A DNA stretch of 64,000 nt from Haematococcus lacustris (Eukaryota; Chlorophyta; Chlorophyceae; Chlamydomonadales; Haematococcaceae): contig JASKMD010000202.1 in the NCBI GenBank assembly GCA_030144725.1, forward strand, positions 62,001 to 126,000, given 5' to 3'. Numbering within the stretch: the first letter of the stretch is position 1; the number at the start of each line of letters is the position of its first letter. The position numbers and the translations under genes were made by a program. Below, one piece after another: positions 46,401 through 57,667 of this stretch. The notes beneath the pieces were generated by a model. The model had not been told where the DNA came from. It ran no database searches and worked only from the letters and a program-made list of their open reading frames with translations.

Positions 46401-49400
46401 CCTCACTCTTTCTCACTACCTGCACCAGGGCTTCATGCCCGGTGGGGTAGGCCCTGCTCCTGCCCCTGCTCCTGCCCCTGACCCTGCCCCTGACCCCTGC
46501 CCTGACCCTGACCCTGACCCTGACCCTGACCCTGACCCTGACCCTGCCGCTACCCCCTGCTATGGCCCCACCCCTCCCTGAGCTCTGCGACCTGCTGCTG
46601 CTGCAGTCGGTGGATGTGGGGCGGCTGGACCGTCTCAGGGAGGTGGCCCTGCCCGTGCTCTTAGTCCATGTGGTAGGGGCCGAGGTGGCGGCAGCAGCAG
46701 CAGCCGGCGCCAACCAATACGACGCAGCAGGGGAGCCAGTGCCACCCCCCCACCCCCCCACCCCCCCCACCAACTCAGGCTCCTCCTCTCCCATCCTCCT
46801 GGCCAGCCCTGTACCCACAGCCAATGCCTCAGGACCCCCCCTCCAGCCCCTCCCCCTCCCCCGCCCCCCCCACCGCCTTCTCCTCCCGCCCCCCACCCTT
46901 CAGGCGTGCTCCCCCCCCTGCCTCCTCCCCAGCCCCCCCCACCCAGCGTCCCCCCCTCCAACCCCCCCCCAAACTCCCCCCCTCCCCCTCTCCCGCCGCC
47001 CCCCCCAGCCCTGCCACCCCCCACCCCCTCCCCCCCTCCCTCCCCCCCCTGAGCCCCAGTCAGGTGTGTGACCTGGCAGTCAGCTGCGCCCTGCTGAGGC
47101 TCTACACGCCGGAGCTGGCAGAGGCAGTGGCCAGCTGGGCCCTGGGCCAGCCGGGCGGTGGGCTGGCCAGCTTCAGCAGCCGCCAGCTGTGCAACCTGCT
47201 GTGGGCCTTTGCCGTGTGGAAGCACGACCGGCTGGGGCTGTTTGAAGGGGCAGGGGAGGTGCTGGTGGCCAGGGGGAGGGGGAGGGGGAGGGGGAGGGGA
47301 GCCACAGGCCTGGCTGGGGGCAGGGGCGGGGGTGGGGGTGGGGTGGGGGGTGATGGCCTGGGCATGGATGGTCCCCATAGCTTGGGCGTGCGTGACCTGC
47401 AGAAGCTGTTGTGGGCCTGGGCTGAGTTCAACAGGCATCCGGGGGCCGACCTGCTGGCCTGGGTGGAGGAGGCCTGGGTGGACGCCACCCTGACCCCCCT
47501 CGGCCCCCTGGCCCTCCCCACCACCCTCCCCGCCCCCCTTCCCGACCTCCACGCACCCCTGCCTCCCCCCCCCACCCCCCCAAACCCCAGCTTGGCTGAC
47601 AATGACACTGGGGCGGGAGGCCTGAGGGCGGAGAGGGGTGTGGTTGGGTCAGGCACGCTGGGTGGGTCTGGGGTGGGTGACCCAGCTTCCCCCCAGTTGC
47701 TGCCTAGCTACCAGGCAGCTTCCACCCAGCTGCCTCTCCTTGACGCTGTGTTCACCATGCTCTACTCCCTGGCCATCCTGAGGGAGCACCGCTGCCCCCT
47801 GGCCCTGCGCCTGGCCGCCCAGCTGCAGCAGCTGCAGGCACAGCTGAACAGCCCACCCTCATCACCCTCGCTGCCGCCGCCGCCGCCGCCGCCGCCCCAG
47901 CAGCAGCAGCAGCAGCAGCATGAGGCTGTTGGGGTGCTGTCAGGTGGCGCTGTCAGCCAGCAGGGGCTGCAGCCTCAGGCCATGGGAGGGCTGCAGGGGC
48001 AGGGCATGCAGGAGCGGCGGTCTCAGCCCCAGGTGCCTGTTCAGGCACCTGCGCCTGTTCAGGCACCCGCACCTGTTCAGGCACCTGCACCTGCTCCCCT
48101 TCCACCACTGCCCCCACAGGGGCTAGGGCAGGTCCCTGCTTATCCACTGCCATCTCGGCCACTGCCGCAGCAGTCAGGCAACCGTCTCAACCTCACCTCA
48201 CCTCCACAGCTCAACATACAGCAACAAGGGCAGGGGCAGGGGCAGGGGCAGGGGCAGCGGCAGGGGCAGGGGCAGGGGCAGGGGCAGGGGCAGGGGCAGG
48301 GGCAGGGGCAGGGGCAGGGGCAGGGGCAGGGGCAGGGGCAGGGGCAGGGGCAGGGGCAGAGCCAACCAAGCCCAGGTCAGGCGCCCCCTTCCAGCCGTGA
48401 CCTGCCGCTGCACCAGCTGCCTGCTTTCAGGCGTCAGGCCGGTCAGGTGGCGGCCTGCCTGCTGGCAGCGGCAGCGGAGCGTCAGGAGTCCCCGCTGCTG
48501 GCGGTGCTGCCGGGGGGGGCGCAGGCCCTGGCCCTTAGGGTGTGGCAGGACCATGTGAGCAGAGGGAGGGAGGAGGGGGGGGAGCGGAGGGGCAGGGGCG
48601 GAGGGGGAGGGGCGGGGGCGGAGGGGGAAGCGGGCGGAGGGGCGTAGGGGTACATCTGCTGCCGCTGCTGGTGCCAACGGCTGTGTCTGCCCCTGCAGGT
48701 ATCCCAGCGCGGGCTGAGGCGGCCCAAGGGCTACCAGAAGGACCTGCTGGTGCTGCTTAGTAAGCTGGGGCTGCAGGTGAGGAAGGTGCCAGGAAGGTGT
48801 CAGGAAGGTGCCAAGAAGGTGCCAGGAAGGTGCCAGGACGCTTGTTGTTGTAAAGTATGTAACACAGTTGACCAGGAGGTTGCTCTAGCATCCCTTCAGT
48901 GTGTCTCCCTTCCATGCTGCCTGCGCTCGTGACATACAACACGATTGCTGTGCATTGCTCGTGGCCCACAACAAGATTGCTGTGGCCGTCCCTGACAGGG
49001 GGGACCTCCATGGTGCAGAGCCAGGCAGTAGGCCGCCCCTGGTGTGACTGCCCCTGGTGTGACCGCCCCTGGTGTAACTGCCTCTGGTGTGACCGCCCCT
49101 GGTGTGACCGCCCCTGGTGTGACCGCCCCTGGTGTGACCGCCCCTGGTGTGACCGCCCCTGTTGCCTGATTGGGCGCCTGCAGGTCAGCACTGCCCCGAC
49201 CCCCGACCGCATGGCCGTGCCAGACGCGACCATGATGATCCCCGCCGCCCCCAGCCTGCGCTTCGCCCTGGAGCTGGTCGGCCCGCACAACTCCGCCGCC
49301 AACAGCGGCCGCCTGCTGGGTGCCGCCGCCCTGAAGTACCGCCTGCTGCAGGCCCGCGGATACCTGGTGGTGCCCATCTCCTGCAAGGTCAGCTGGGGCC

Positions 49401-50419
49401 CAGCAGCCTCCACCTGCCGCCACCACCTGCTGACCCCCCTGACTTGCAGTCAACACCTGTGGCCCCCGCCCCGCCCCGCCCCGCCCCGCCCCGCCCCGCC
49501 CCGCCCCGCCCCGCCCCGCCCCGCCCCGCCCCGCCCCGCCCCGCCCCGCCCCGCCCCGCCCCGCCCCGCCCCGCCCCGCCCCGCCCCGCCCTGCCCTGCC
49601 TTTTTCTGCCTGCGCCCCAACCTACCCGGTCTGAGCCGCTGCCTCCACCTCTGCCTCTGCGCCGCTACGACCCGGCCTGACCCCCTGCCCTGCCTTCCCT
49701 GCCCTTGATGCTCTTTTCCTCACCACCCCAGAACCCTACTTCACATTACCCACACTGCGTCCTTACACTGCTCTCTCACACTGTGTTCTCACACTGCTCG
49801 CCTCCAACCGCTTCAACTGTCCGCCCGCCACTGGCTGCAGGAGTGGGACAAGATGGGACCCTACGAGAGCCTGGCCAAGATGATGTACCTGCAGAGCAAG
49901 CTGGACCGCCGCCTGGCCGCCTTGGCCGCCACCGCCGTAGTCCCACCGCCGGCCGGCATGGCAGCCGGTGCCGCAACGAGCGCCGCGCTGATGGCCGAGG
50001 CGCGGGGCAGGGAGGTGTCGGCGGCCATCGCGTCCGTCACCTCGCTCGCGTCCGTCACAAGCTCCATGGACGGAGGCGAGCCGCAATACTCAGACATGGG
50101 CCCTGGGCCCGGAACCAGGTTTGGGTCAGGGCCAGGGTCTCGGACCGCGCCCGACCGTTCAGGGCGGCCTGGCAGGACCTCCGGCAACAGCCCCGCACGC
50201 GCTGGCAGCCCGCGGCCCCGCCCCGCTGGAGCGCCCACCCAGCCTGGGGTGCCGAGGCAGGGCAGGATGGTCGGAGCTGGGCCGACCCCGCCTGACATGG
50301 GCCGGCTGCAGCTCCCGGGGGCCTCACCAGGCAGGGAGGGTGCTGCAGGGCAGGGGCCACCCGGTGCTGCCCAGCTGCCCCCAGGCGGGCCACAGCCTGA
50401 GCCCCCTAACAGTCAGTGA
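35742..50419 (+). CDS. Giant RAP-domain protein, probable organellar RNA-binding factor (OPR/FASTK-like)
   Basis: Phase-consistent exons: one ending 36250, then 36593-36997, about 37952-42516, 42967-43423, 43860-44864, 46158-46361, 46607-46672, 47064-48554, 48699-48776, 49184-49387, 49841-50419 (TGA). The product is about 3,180 residues. The C-terminal RAP domain spans the last three exons: LRFALELVGPHNSA, LLGAAALKYRLLQARGYLVV, PISCKEWDKM. Upstream are helical repeats of FASTK/OPR character: EGAVRFAWGLAALRYRSRQA, RGQLANLLFGLALRRHF, LPELVQTLWAISQWP, RQLCNLLWAFAVWKHDRLG and LQKLLWAWAEFNRHPGADLL. Between them are long Gly-Gln, polyQ, Pro and Ala tracts. RAP proteins bind organellar transcripts in chloroplasts or mitochondria; the target is unknown. 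The start is unresolved: an ATG at 35742 would need a donor at 35829 and a further splice, while the main first-exon frame opens at GTG 35765. Exon borders around 46607-47063 are tentative. Confidence 0.8.
37562..37648. repeat. 13-bp tandem repeat (CTGTGGGTGTGGG)
   Basis: About six copies inside the RAP-gene intron 36998-37951. Confidence 0.85.
40385..40440 (+). repeat. (CAG)n encoding a polyglutamine tract
   Basis: Near-pure CAG codons, about 18-19 Gln, within the 4.5-kb exon of the RAP gene. Confidence 0.9.
42600..42842. repeat. (CCCTGA)n hexanucleotide array in an in-frame intron
   Basis: About 38-40 units with one CTCTGA variant. It lies in intron 42517-42966, which is exactly 450 bases (3n) and stop-free in the gene frame, where it would read as poly(Asp-Pro). 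A shorter array of the same unit lies at 46500-46545. Confidence 0.92.
43985..44590 (+). repeat. Coding GGTCAGGGGCAA / GGGGCA arrays (Gly-Gln tracts)
   Basis: Two blocks (about 43993-44175 and 44398-44585) inside exon 43860-44864, encoding alternating Gly-Gln. The block at 48228-48360 in exon 47064-48554 uses the same GGGGCA unit. Confidence 0.9.
44990..45400 (+). repeat. Dispersed repeat R2, copy 1
   Basis: About 400 bp in RAP-gene intron 44865-46157. It matches the reverse complement of about 62610-62990 in ordered blocks: ACTTGCAAG/CGCACGTTGCA, a GGGGATGAACAAGG-like block, GACGGGCCGCGGACCTC, CGCGGCC...CTCGGACTC and AATGTACTCGGCCC followed by ATCCATTACA. Divergence looks substantial, with indels. 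Confidence 0.75.
45424..46069. mobile_element. Element C: 646-bp TIR element flanked by TA
   Basis: Ends start CCGTAGTGATACGCC and TGTTGGTGA follows after one variable base (45424-45447). The reverse complement lies at 46046-46069, about one mismatch in 24. TA flanks both ends (45422-45423, 46070-46071). Five TCACCAA words recur inside (about 45451, 45941, 45979, 46028, 46044). It lies directly beside R2 copy 1 in the same RAP-gene intron. It carries a 112-residue open frame (next entry). Confidence 0.72.
45516..45854 (+). pseudogene. Coding remnant in element C (RG-rich then Ser/Asp-rich)
   Basis: ATG 45516 to TAA 45852-45854, 112 residues. A short charged start (MLRIERQLSHAICDSFRSR) is followed by an RGRG/GGHGRG block, then QPLYSDEDDIVTQALRAAAT, then a Ser/Asp/Glu acidic tail ending FSARRRLPY. 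It is likely the C-terminal tail of a transposon protein left after internal deletion. The block order does not match any family I can name. Confidence 0.4.
49040..49165. repeat. 15-bp tandem repeat (TGTGACCGCCCCTGG)
   Basis: About eight copies with minor changes, in the RAP-gene intron directly upstream of the exon starting 49184. Confidence 0.88.
49465..49590. repeat. (CCCGC)n pentanucleotide array
   Basis: About 25 perfect units in the intron that splits the RAP domain (49388-49840). Confidence 0.95.
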
Positions 50420-51002
50420 GCGCACCACGGCCAGGGCGTGCGACTCGTAAGACCATGCAGGTGGATGGGAGAGCTGGGAGGGGATGGGGGCTGTGCAGCG
50501 GTCATGCAAGCCGCAGCGCATGGAGGTGGCCAGGTGCTGGTCCTGACCATAGTCAGCATTGTAGAGAAGGGTTGGATTTTGCTGTGAGGTTCGGAGTGAT
50601 ATGAGTGGCCGGGCTGTGGGGTGTGGAGTGAGAGTGGGACCTGGTTGGTTAGCCTGGAGGCGTTTTGTGAGGTCCATGCCTGCAGGGGAGTCTGATAAGA
50701 GTGAGTGGAGGGGGAGGAGGGCGAGTGAGGGGCCGCCGCAGGAGTATTCTGTTCGGCCTCTTGGCCGAAGGTGGAGGTGGAGGTGGAGTAGGAAGTACAT
50801 CCCTATGACACCACAGTGCCACAAGGACACTGTCTCAGGGCTTTGCTACGGCATGGAGGCCAGAGGAGCGTGTGAGATAGGAGCAGGTCACCCACGCCAT
50901 TGGCCCCGCACCCCAATTTTTGAGCCGCTCAATGTGATTTTGCCAACATTTGGCTGAGTTCCTCACAGCGGCGTCGCAAGCACGTAAGAAGCTCGTATGC
51001 GA

Positions 51003-51100
51003 ATGTTATTGAAGAAGAAAGAGGACGATTGTCCTGGCGAACCGGCGTGCGTTGAGGGAGGGAGCTTCCGCTTGGGGCGCGGCCTGCTCCCACCACCTAC
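51003..51100 (+). repeat. Dispersed repeat R1, copy 4
   Basis: Plus-strand order: GAAGAAGAAAGAGGACGA, an ACCGGCGTGCG arm, TTGAGGGAGGGAGCTTCCGC, TTGGGGCGCGGCCTGCTCCC, ACCACCTACCC. It aligns end to end with copy 2. Confidence 0.75.
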
Positions 51101-51718
51101 CCTAACTGTAGAGGAACCCCCAGTCCCCTTCCTTGCTTCCTGCTCTAGCCATGTAGCTGCTTTCACCTTCTGCAAGAACAGCGTGCTGTGTGGCAGCTTC
51201 AACACGTTTGGGTATTGAGCAAGGGCGGTGGCGGCAGGTTGATTACGAGGTGTGGGAAGCGCACACCAGGTGGCACAAAGGCAAACTGATGTGGATGACG
51301 TGCTCCATGTCCTTATTGATTGCCAGTGCACTGCAGATCTTCAAGTTGGGCTGGAGGCAGGGGAAGTACGTCTTGAACTCAGGGACATGAAACGGTTCAT
51401 GGTTGACTGGTGTGCTGCACCTGTTTCAGTGCATGCTGCCATGGAGCGCATCGCCAGTGTGTACGCCCTGATCACCAGTAGGCAAGGCCAAGCAGCCATG
51501 TTAGTCTGGCGGTCAGAACGGCGTCCACCACCATCACAACAGTCGAGCATGAATGGCTGGACTGAAGGGGATCAGTTGCTCCCGGTGTTTTTAGAAATCA
51601 CGATGCTGAACCCATGCTCCAGGAATCACGCCACACGGCCAACGCCGGTCACGGGGCCTAGCTGCTAATCTCCACGAGTGGAGGAGTATGGGTGCTGGGA
51701 TGGTCGTCATGTCCCAAC

Positions 51719-52352
51719 TAGGGCGTGTCTCGGCGTATTAGCTCCGAGCCAACTTGCTAATATTAGCTGGTGGTGGCGGCTTACTTGCTAATATTAGCTC
51801 AAGCGGCGGCCGGGCGGCCGGGGATCGAGAGGTACATTGTTCTATCCCCACCAAATGCAGAGTTTTCGTGTCTGTCAAGAGATAGATCTCCGTGTAAGAG
51901 AAGAAACTTGTTACCGCAACCTTACCAGCTGCAAAGGGGCACGTAAGGTGCTGAGAATTGGCAGTAACTATATGAAAACTTCATGATAACAACGCAAATG
52001 GGGTGGCCACATTGGGCAGCCCGCGAGCAAAGATTGCAATGACTCGCGCTGATGTTTACATAGCGCGCATTGATATGCTGCTACCAATGTGATAAACGCT
52101 ATCGAAAACGATGGAGTATTGAGAGAGTATTGAGAGACTTGCATGACCCATGTTGGGGCCCCATGAGTCCAGGAGGCGGCCTCCGACGGCGCATCATCAT
52201 CGACGTGCGCAGGAGTCTCAGCGCCGCCAGCCGCAGCCAACGCGCTAGGAAGCGAACGAAGGCGCTACAAGAATCGCTTGCTAATATTTGCTAATATGGT
52301 TGGCTTGCTATTATTTGCTATTACTAATATTAGCAAGGGGGGAATCGCCCTA
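51719..52352. mobile_element. Nonautonomous hAT-type element (634 bp) with 8-bp target duplication
   Basis: Ends are TAGGGCG (51719) and CGCCCTA (ending 52352), flanked by identical GTCCCAAC (51711-51718 and 52353-52360). TAGGG-type ends with an 8-bp duplication are the hAT hallmark. TTGCTAATATTAGC-like words recur near both ends in inverted orientation (51751, 51782; 52279, 52302-52335). No transposase domain is visible inside. Confidence 0.85.
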
Positions 52353-54694
52353 GTCCCAACGCAGCCTCGGTCATAGCTTACAAACACTGAAGACGCAAGG
52401 TGCCGGCACAGCAGCAAGCATGGGGAAAGCCCTAGCACTGGAGGAGGGGAGTGGCAGCACACATGCAAGCAGGTCGGTCATTTTGACTTCCAAAGCCTAA
52501 AAGGCACTAAAGTGTGACTCCATACACACTGCTTGCCCTACCCTGTTCACAGCCCATGCACAGCACCATAAACCTCATTCATAGCATTGCTTGATCCGGC
52601 ACGCCAAGATACCTCATGCTGGACGGGTAACTACGCGACCCTGTATATTGCAAACACCTCAGATATGCACAAATACACAGTTGTCATGCTAAACAAACAG
52701 CCGACTGCTGCTACCCGATAACCGAGCAGGTAACATAAATAAGACCCAGTGAAAGCCACGATGCACATGCACACACTAGGACAAGGGTTCAGTCGAGGGG
52801 ATGGGGGCACACCGTTTCAGTGCATGCTGCCAGCCCACACATCCCCAGGCCATGGCCCTTGCAGCCCAATGCAGCCTAGGCCTCCACCCATAAGGCCGCC
52901 AGCCTGCCTTAGTTTGGGGAGGCTGAGGATGTGGGCGTCTGAACGCCACCTGCAAGTTCTTACCCTGGCTTGACCTCCTCAGCCACATAACCTCCACACC
53001 CTGCTGCTGCCAGCCTGCGGTACTGCTGCAAGTGCAGGTGGGTGTGCTGGCTCCAGTTGCAAGGTTGCGTCCCGCCCACAAACGCTGCTGCAAGAAATGA
53101 CAGGTGCACCATGCCCCATTGATTCATTCCTGTGCAGCTTTGCCGAAGAAATCCCATGGGCTCGAATCACCGCAATGTGCATTACCAGTCATGCTGCACC
53201 TGACGCCAAATGGCCGCAGTGGTGTCAACCAATCATAACCATGCAGCTCCAGACCATGGCCCAGGAGGTGCTTCTCCTGGCCTGCTCGCCACACTAGCAA
53301 GGCTAGGATTAGGGTGACCAACCCTAACCCTAACCCTCCCACTAGCTCACCCTGTACCCTGCAGCACCAGTGGCGGCTTTGCTGCAAGTACCCTCTGCCA
53401 CACAGCACCAGAGTCAGCATCATACACACTGCCCTACACAGTTGCTGGGCCATGAGCCGGAGCCCATGCAAAGGGGTCAGCACCAGCAGGGCACCATTGA
53501 CATCGTTCTACCTTGCCACGCCCTGTCGAAATGCTGCTGCCCTGCCTGCTAGCCAGCCAGCGCCTCACCTAGACAAGCTCCGCCACAGGCACTGACTGCA
53601 GGCAGCAGGCACTGTGTACTCTGAAGGGCTCTCACGGGAGGAGCGCCCAGGGATGAACCCCTGAGCGCCTCACGGAGCACCCAGGCATCTGAGCACCTGA
53701 GCACCTGACCCTGAGCGCCTGACGTGGGGAGGGTGCCCAGGGGTGAGCACAGGCCTGGGAGCAGACATCTGTGCTCAGGCAGCTGTCTGCTGCCCTGCGT
53801 CAGCTCCTGCAAGGCCCCTGGGGACGCTGAGGCCTGAGAGTAGGCACCTACTCTTCAGGCCCCTGGGCCTACCAGAGCCTGGTGCTGGTCTGCTACTGGT
53901 CTGAACCTGGGGCTGATGCACAGCACGCAGCCAGGAAGCACCGGACTACCGCCCAAGTCACGGGTTAATCGGCAAGGTGGACGAGGTCCTTGCATGGCCC
54001 ACAGGCCGTGTACCAGGGACTGCCACCGCTGCTCCTGCCCAGCCCGGTGCCTGGGTCTGCTGCAGCCCCCCATGCGCACCCCATGCGCACCCCGCCATGC
54101 AATGAGCTGCATGGCACTCCTGGGCCCTTTAGCCACTCTGGGTCCTTGCCCATCACTGCTCAGCAGCAGCTGCTTCCGCCATTGAAGCATCGTGAGCGGC
54201 AACCAGAGCGTCCACATCCACTCCCCGCTTGTGCCGGCTGTTGCCTGCACAAGCAACGCAGAAAAGGCAGGGGAGTTGCAAAGCATAGCCACGCTCTGGC
54301 AGGCTGCCAGCAACCTCATCACCTGCATCAGGCTTCTGGCAGGGATATTGTTTCTGATGTACTGTGCAGGAGCATGGAATTGCAGGAAACAGCATGCCAG
54401 CAAGGACAACAAGCAGGTGGTGAGGCAGGACCAGCTCCTCGACACTCGACTGTGGCAGGCTCTCTGTAACTGTTGTCTGTGCCCCTGGACCTACCCTGCC
54501 CTGAATACAGCCTGTGGCTCAGTGACATCGCCTTCAGCAAATCCAGTGGCTAGCAGGGGACAGGTCAAGTCCAGCGGCTTGGTCAGCGCTGGAGTCCGGC
54601 ACAGTGAGCACAGCAAACAGTGGTCACAAGAGCTGGACTGACTTGCAGACAGTAGCCTGCACTGGAAGCAACACGCCCCTGCATCTCAGCTGGC

Positions 54695-57612
54695 CTAGGA
54701 GCCACAGCCATGGTCAAGGTCAAGGTCCCGGTCGAGATTGATACCAGCCTCAGGAGCGCCGACTGTCATAACAAGATCCCATGTGTTCTGGGTCAACAGG
54801 GTGTTCTTAGAAGAAGCGTCATAGCTGTCGAGGTGCACTGGCTGACCGCCTGCCTCACCTGATGAGAACATGCGCTTCAGCGACGCAGCGAGCTTGCTCA
54901 CGCTGCGGCTGACACGCCCCTTGCTGCTGTGCCGCTTGGACGCCCGGCTGCCATCACCTGCCACGCTCCCCGTGGTGCTGCTGCGGGTGCCCTCCCCTGG
55001 GCTGTCCCTGCTGTCTGCCGCAGTCTGGCTGCCGCCCACACTGGACCTCTGGTCATCGTCTGGCTCCTGGCCACGGCTCTGGCCCCAGGCCCAGCTGCGG
55101 GTGCTGGGCGAGCGGTCGGTCACGCCTGCACTGACCCTGCTGATGGCGGCAGGAGCATCCGAGCCGACAGCCAGTGTCTGACCAGGTGAGCTGGCAGCAT
55201 CAAGCCGGCCCCATGCGGCTGTTGGCCCGGGGGCTGACCTGGTGAGGTATGCTTGCTCGGCTGTGACATCCTCCAGGGGCTCAGGGTCAGCCCAGCCTGA
55301 CAGAGGCGGGTCCTTGGTGGTGGGATGCTGAGTCTGAGGGGTGAGGTCAAACCGCAGGTTGCGGGCCTTGCCTGCCTTAGCTGCGCCGCCCTTCAGGGCA
55401 GGCCGCACACTGCCTGGCTTGCTGCTGGCGTTAACACTGGCAGCAGTGGGCAGGGTGTCAGGGGTGGTAGCAGAGGGCTCGGCTGGGGTGCCAGGCTGGC
55501 GGCCCAGGGTGAGGCTGAGCATACGTGTGCCAAAGCGCGGGCGAGGGCTTGAGGGGGCCCCAGCAGGGTCGTCATCTAGCCCCTGCACATGGACCTCCTG
55601 CGGCTGTGTCCCCCCCTGCTGCCCTGCCTGCCCTGCTGCAGACCTTGTTGACTCGGAGGGCGGGGCGTATGGGCGGGGCTCAACATTTGTGTTGGGGGCG
55701 GAGTGGGCGCCAGAGACATCAGCGCTGGAGCAGCTGGGCCGGCTTGGCATGTTCTTCAGGCTGTGCAGGCTGGAGAGCATGGCAGAGGGCCCGGCTCCAC
55801 GGCTGGCCAACGAGTAGGAGGTGCTGCGGGCCCTGCATGCGGCACAGGGCCAGCATGCTGGCCAACACAGGGTCATGCCAACACAGGGGCATCAGGGCAG
55901 GACACCATGCCATCATGCAGCTGCCGGCTGTGTGCGGCGGCTCGTGCTCTGCAGCGTGTGCTGGGCTGTGTCACACAACACAGTCACGGCAAGCAGTGGC
56001 AGTGGGACGGAAGCAGCTGGCGCACGGCGTGCTTGCAGGGTTGCAGTACCTCTGGCAAGGGCCATGCTGGGCACTGGAGGTTGCAGTACCTCTGGCAAGG
56101 GCCATGCTGGGCACTGGAGGATAGGGAAGCAAAGGGAACACGGTGAGGGCGCAAGCTATTCTGCAGGAATGCTGCTCAAGCTAAAATGCGCGAGGCTCAG
56201 GCAGGTCAGGCACAGCGGGGCGGCAGGCGCAGGAGCCGCAGGGCGGTGTGGCCAGCTGGTGGTGCATAGGGCCAGGGGAAGGCGAGGGAGAGGGAGGGGC
56301 CTGCCTACCTGGGCACCATGTCGAACTCGTCATTGTACTCATGATCCAGCTCATCCTCCAGCAGCAGCATGTATTGCGCAGGGGTGGTGCCTGGCATGCG
56401 CAGCCGACCCTCACTGGCTGCGCCCAAGGCCTGCTGCTCCCCTTGCCCTGGCTGCAGCAAGGGCTCTGCTTTGGCAACAGCTGGGTTGGTGTGGTGTGTG
56501 GCATGGTCAGGCGAGGCACCGAGCGCACCGGGCATAGCCGCTTTGCCGCCTGCTGGTGTTGCTGCACGAGCTGTAGCTGGTGAGTCCAAGGCTTCCAAGG
56601 GGGACCTGGCCCGCTCATTAGCTGCCAGTGCCCTGGCTGCTTGTGCACCAGCAGTGGTCAGAGCAACTTCGGCTGCCCCTAAGACAGCAGACCGGGCGCC
56701 TTGAGGACAGGGTTGGCAGGCGAAGGGCGGGGTGGCATCGGGGGAGGGGGAGGGGGGTGCTGCAATCCTGTTCAAGACTGCAGCATGTGACGAAGAGCCA
56801 CGGGGAGGTGAGGCCACCCGCTGCGGGGGTTCAGCTGAAGGGTTAGTGGCTGGACCCCTCCCTGCTGGCTGTCTGACATTAGTGGGTGAGGGTGGTGAGG
56901 GTGAGCAGGAGGCATCTGCTGCTTGCCCATGGCCCACCTGCCCCTGCTGCTCTCCTTGCTGCCCTTGCTCCTCCTGCTCCTGATGCTGCTGGGCTAGGGT
57001 CAGAGCGTTCTGAGCGAGGATGCTGGTGAGCAGGGCGCTGGCTCGCCGCCGCGCCTGGGCTGTGGCACGCTGAGGTGGCAGGGGCCTGCCCACACTCTGC
57101 GTCGCCAGCTTGAGGGAGGTGGCTGCTGCTGACACCAGCGCCTGTGGGGCAGGGCACAGGAGCAGCGGGCAGGGGAGGGCGCTCTGCACTGGACAAGCGA
57201 TCACATGAGGGGCAGGGCGCTACCACCCAGCCCCCAAGAGACATGTACGTTTCTGCCAATTTCTAGCATTTTTGTAAGGGGCTGCGAGCTGGACCCAGCT
57301 CCTTCCCCGACACATCAGACTCTGTCAGAAGGGCAGGCAGAGCAGAGGCCGCACCTTCTGCAGGGCGAGTGCTGCTGCGGGTGGCCGGGCGGCTGGCTGG
57401 CCTATGCGGCCGGCTACAGCCAAGGCACCCGCTGCTGCTCTGCCAGGGCCTCTTGAGCTGCTGGCCTGGGGAGTTGCCTGGGGGTTGCTGGCTAGGCTGC
57501 CGGTGCAGCTGCTGCTGGCGTCAGAATGAAGAGGTGGGTTTCGAGCAGGCCCCACCTGGGACCCCGTGGCCTGCAGCATGTGCCGGGTCAACTGCAGGGC
57601 CAGGCAAGCAAG

Positions 57613-57667
<55 letters not shown>

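Larger units (their letters stand above)
50420..54694. other. Convergent intergenic region; repeats but no supported gene
   Basis: Lies between the RAP-gene stop (50419, plus) and the stop of the next gene (54695, minus). It contains an R1 copy (51003-51100), a hAT-type nonautonomous element (51719-52352), a short CCCTAA run (53321-53337) and loosely repeated GAGCACCTGA words (53660-53830). Open readings such as 53855-54445 on the minus strand have ordinary shadow composition and no recognisable domain. Confidence 0.5.

Noticed and set aside
53855..54445. 196-residue minus-strand frame in the convergent intergenic region
   Set aside because: Trp/Cys/Gln-heavy composition typical of shadow frames here, no recognised domain and no plausible splice partners.
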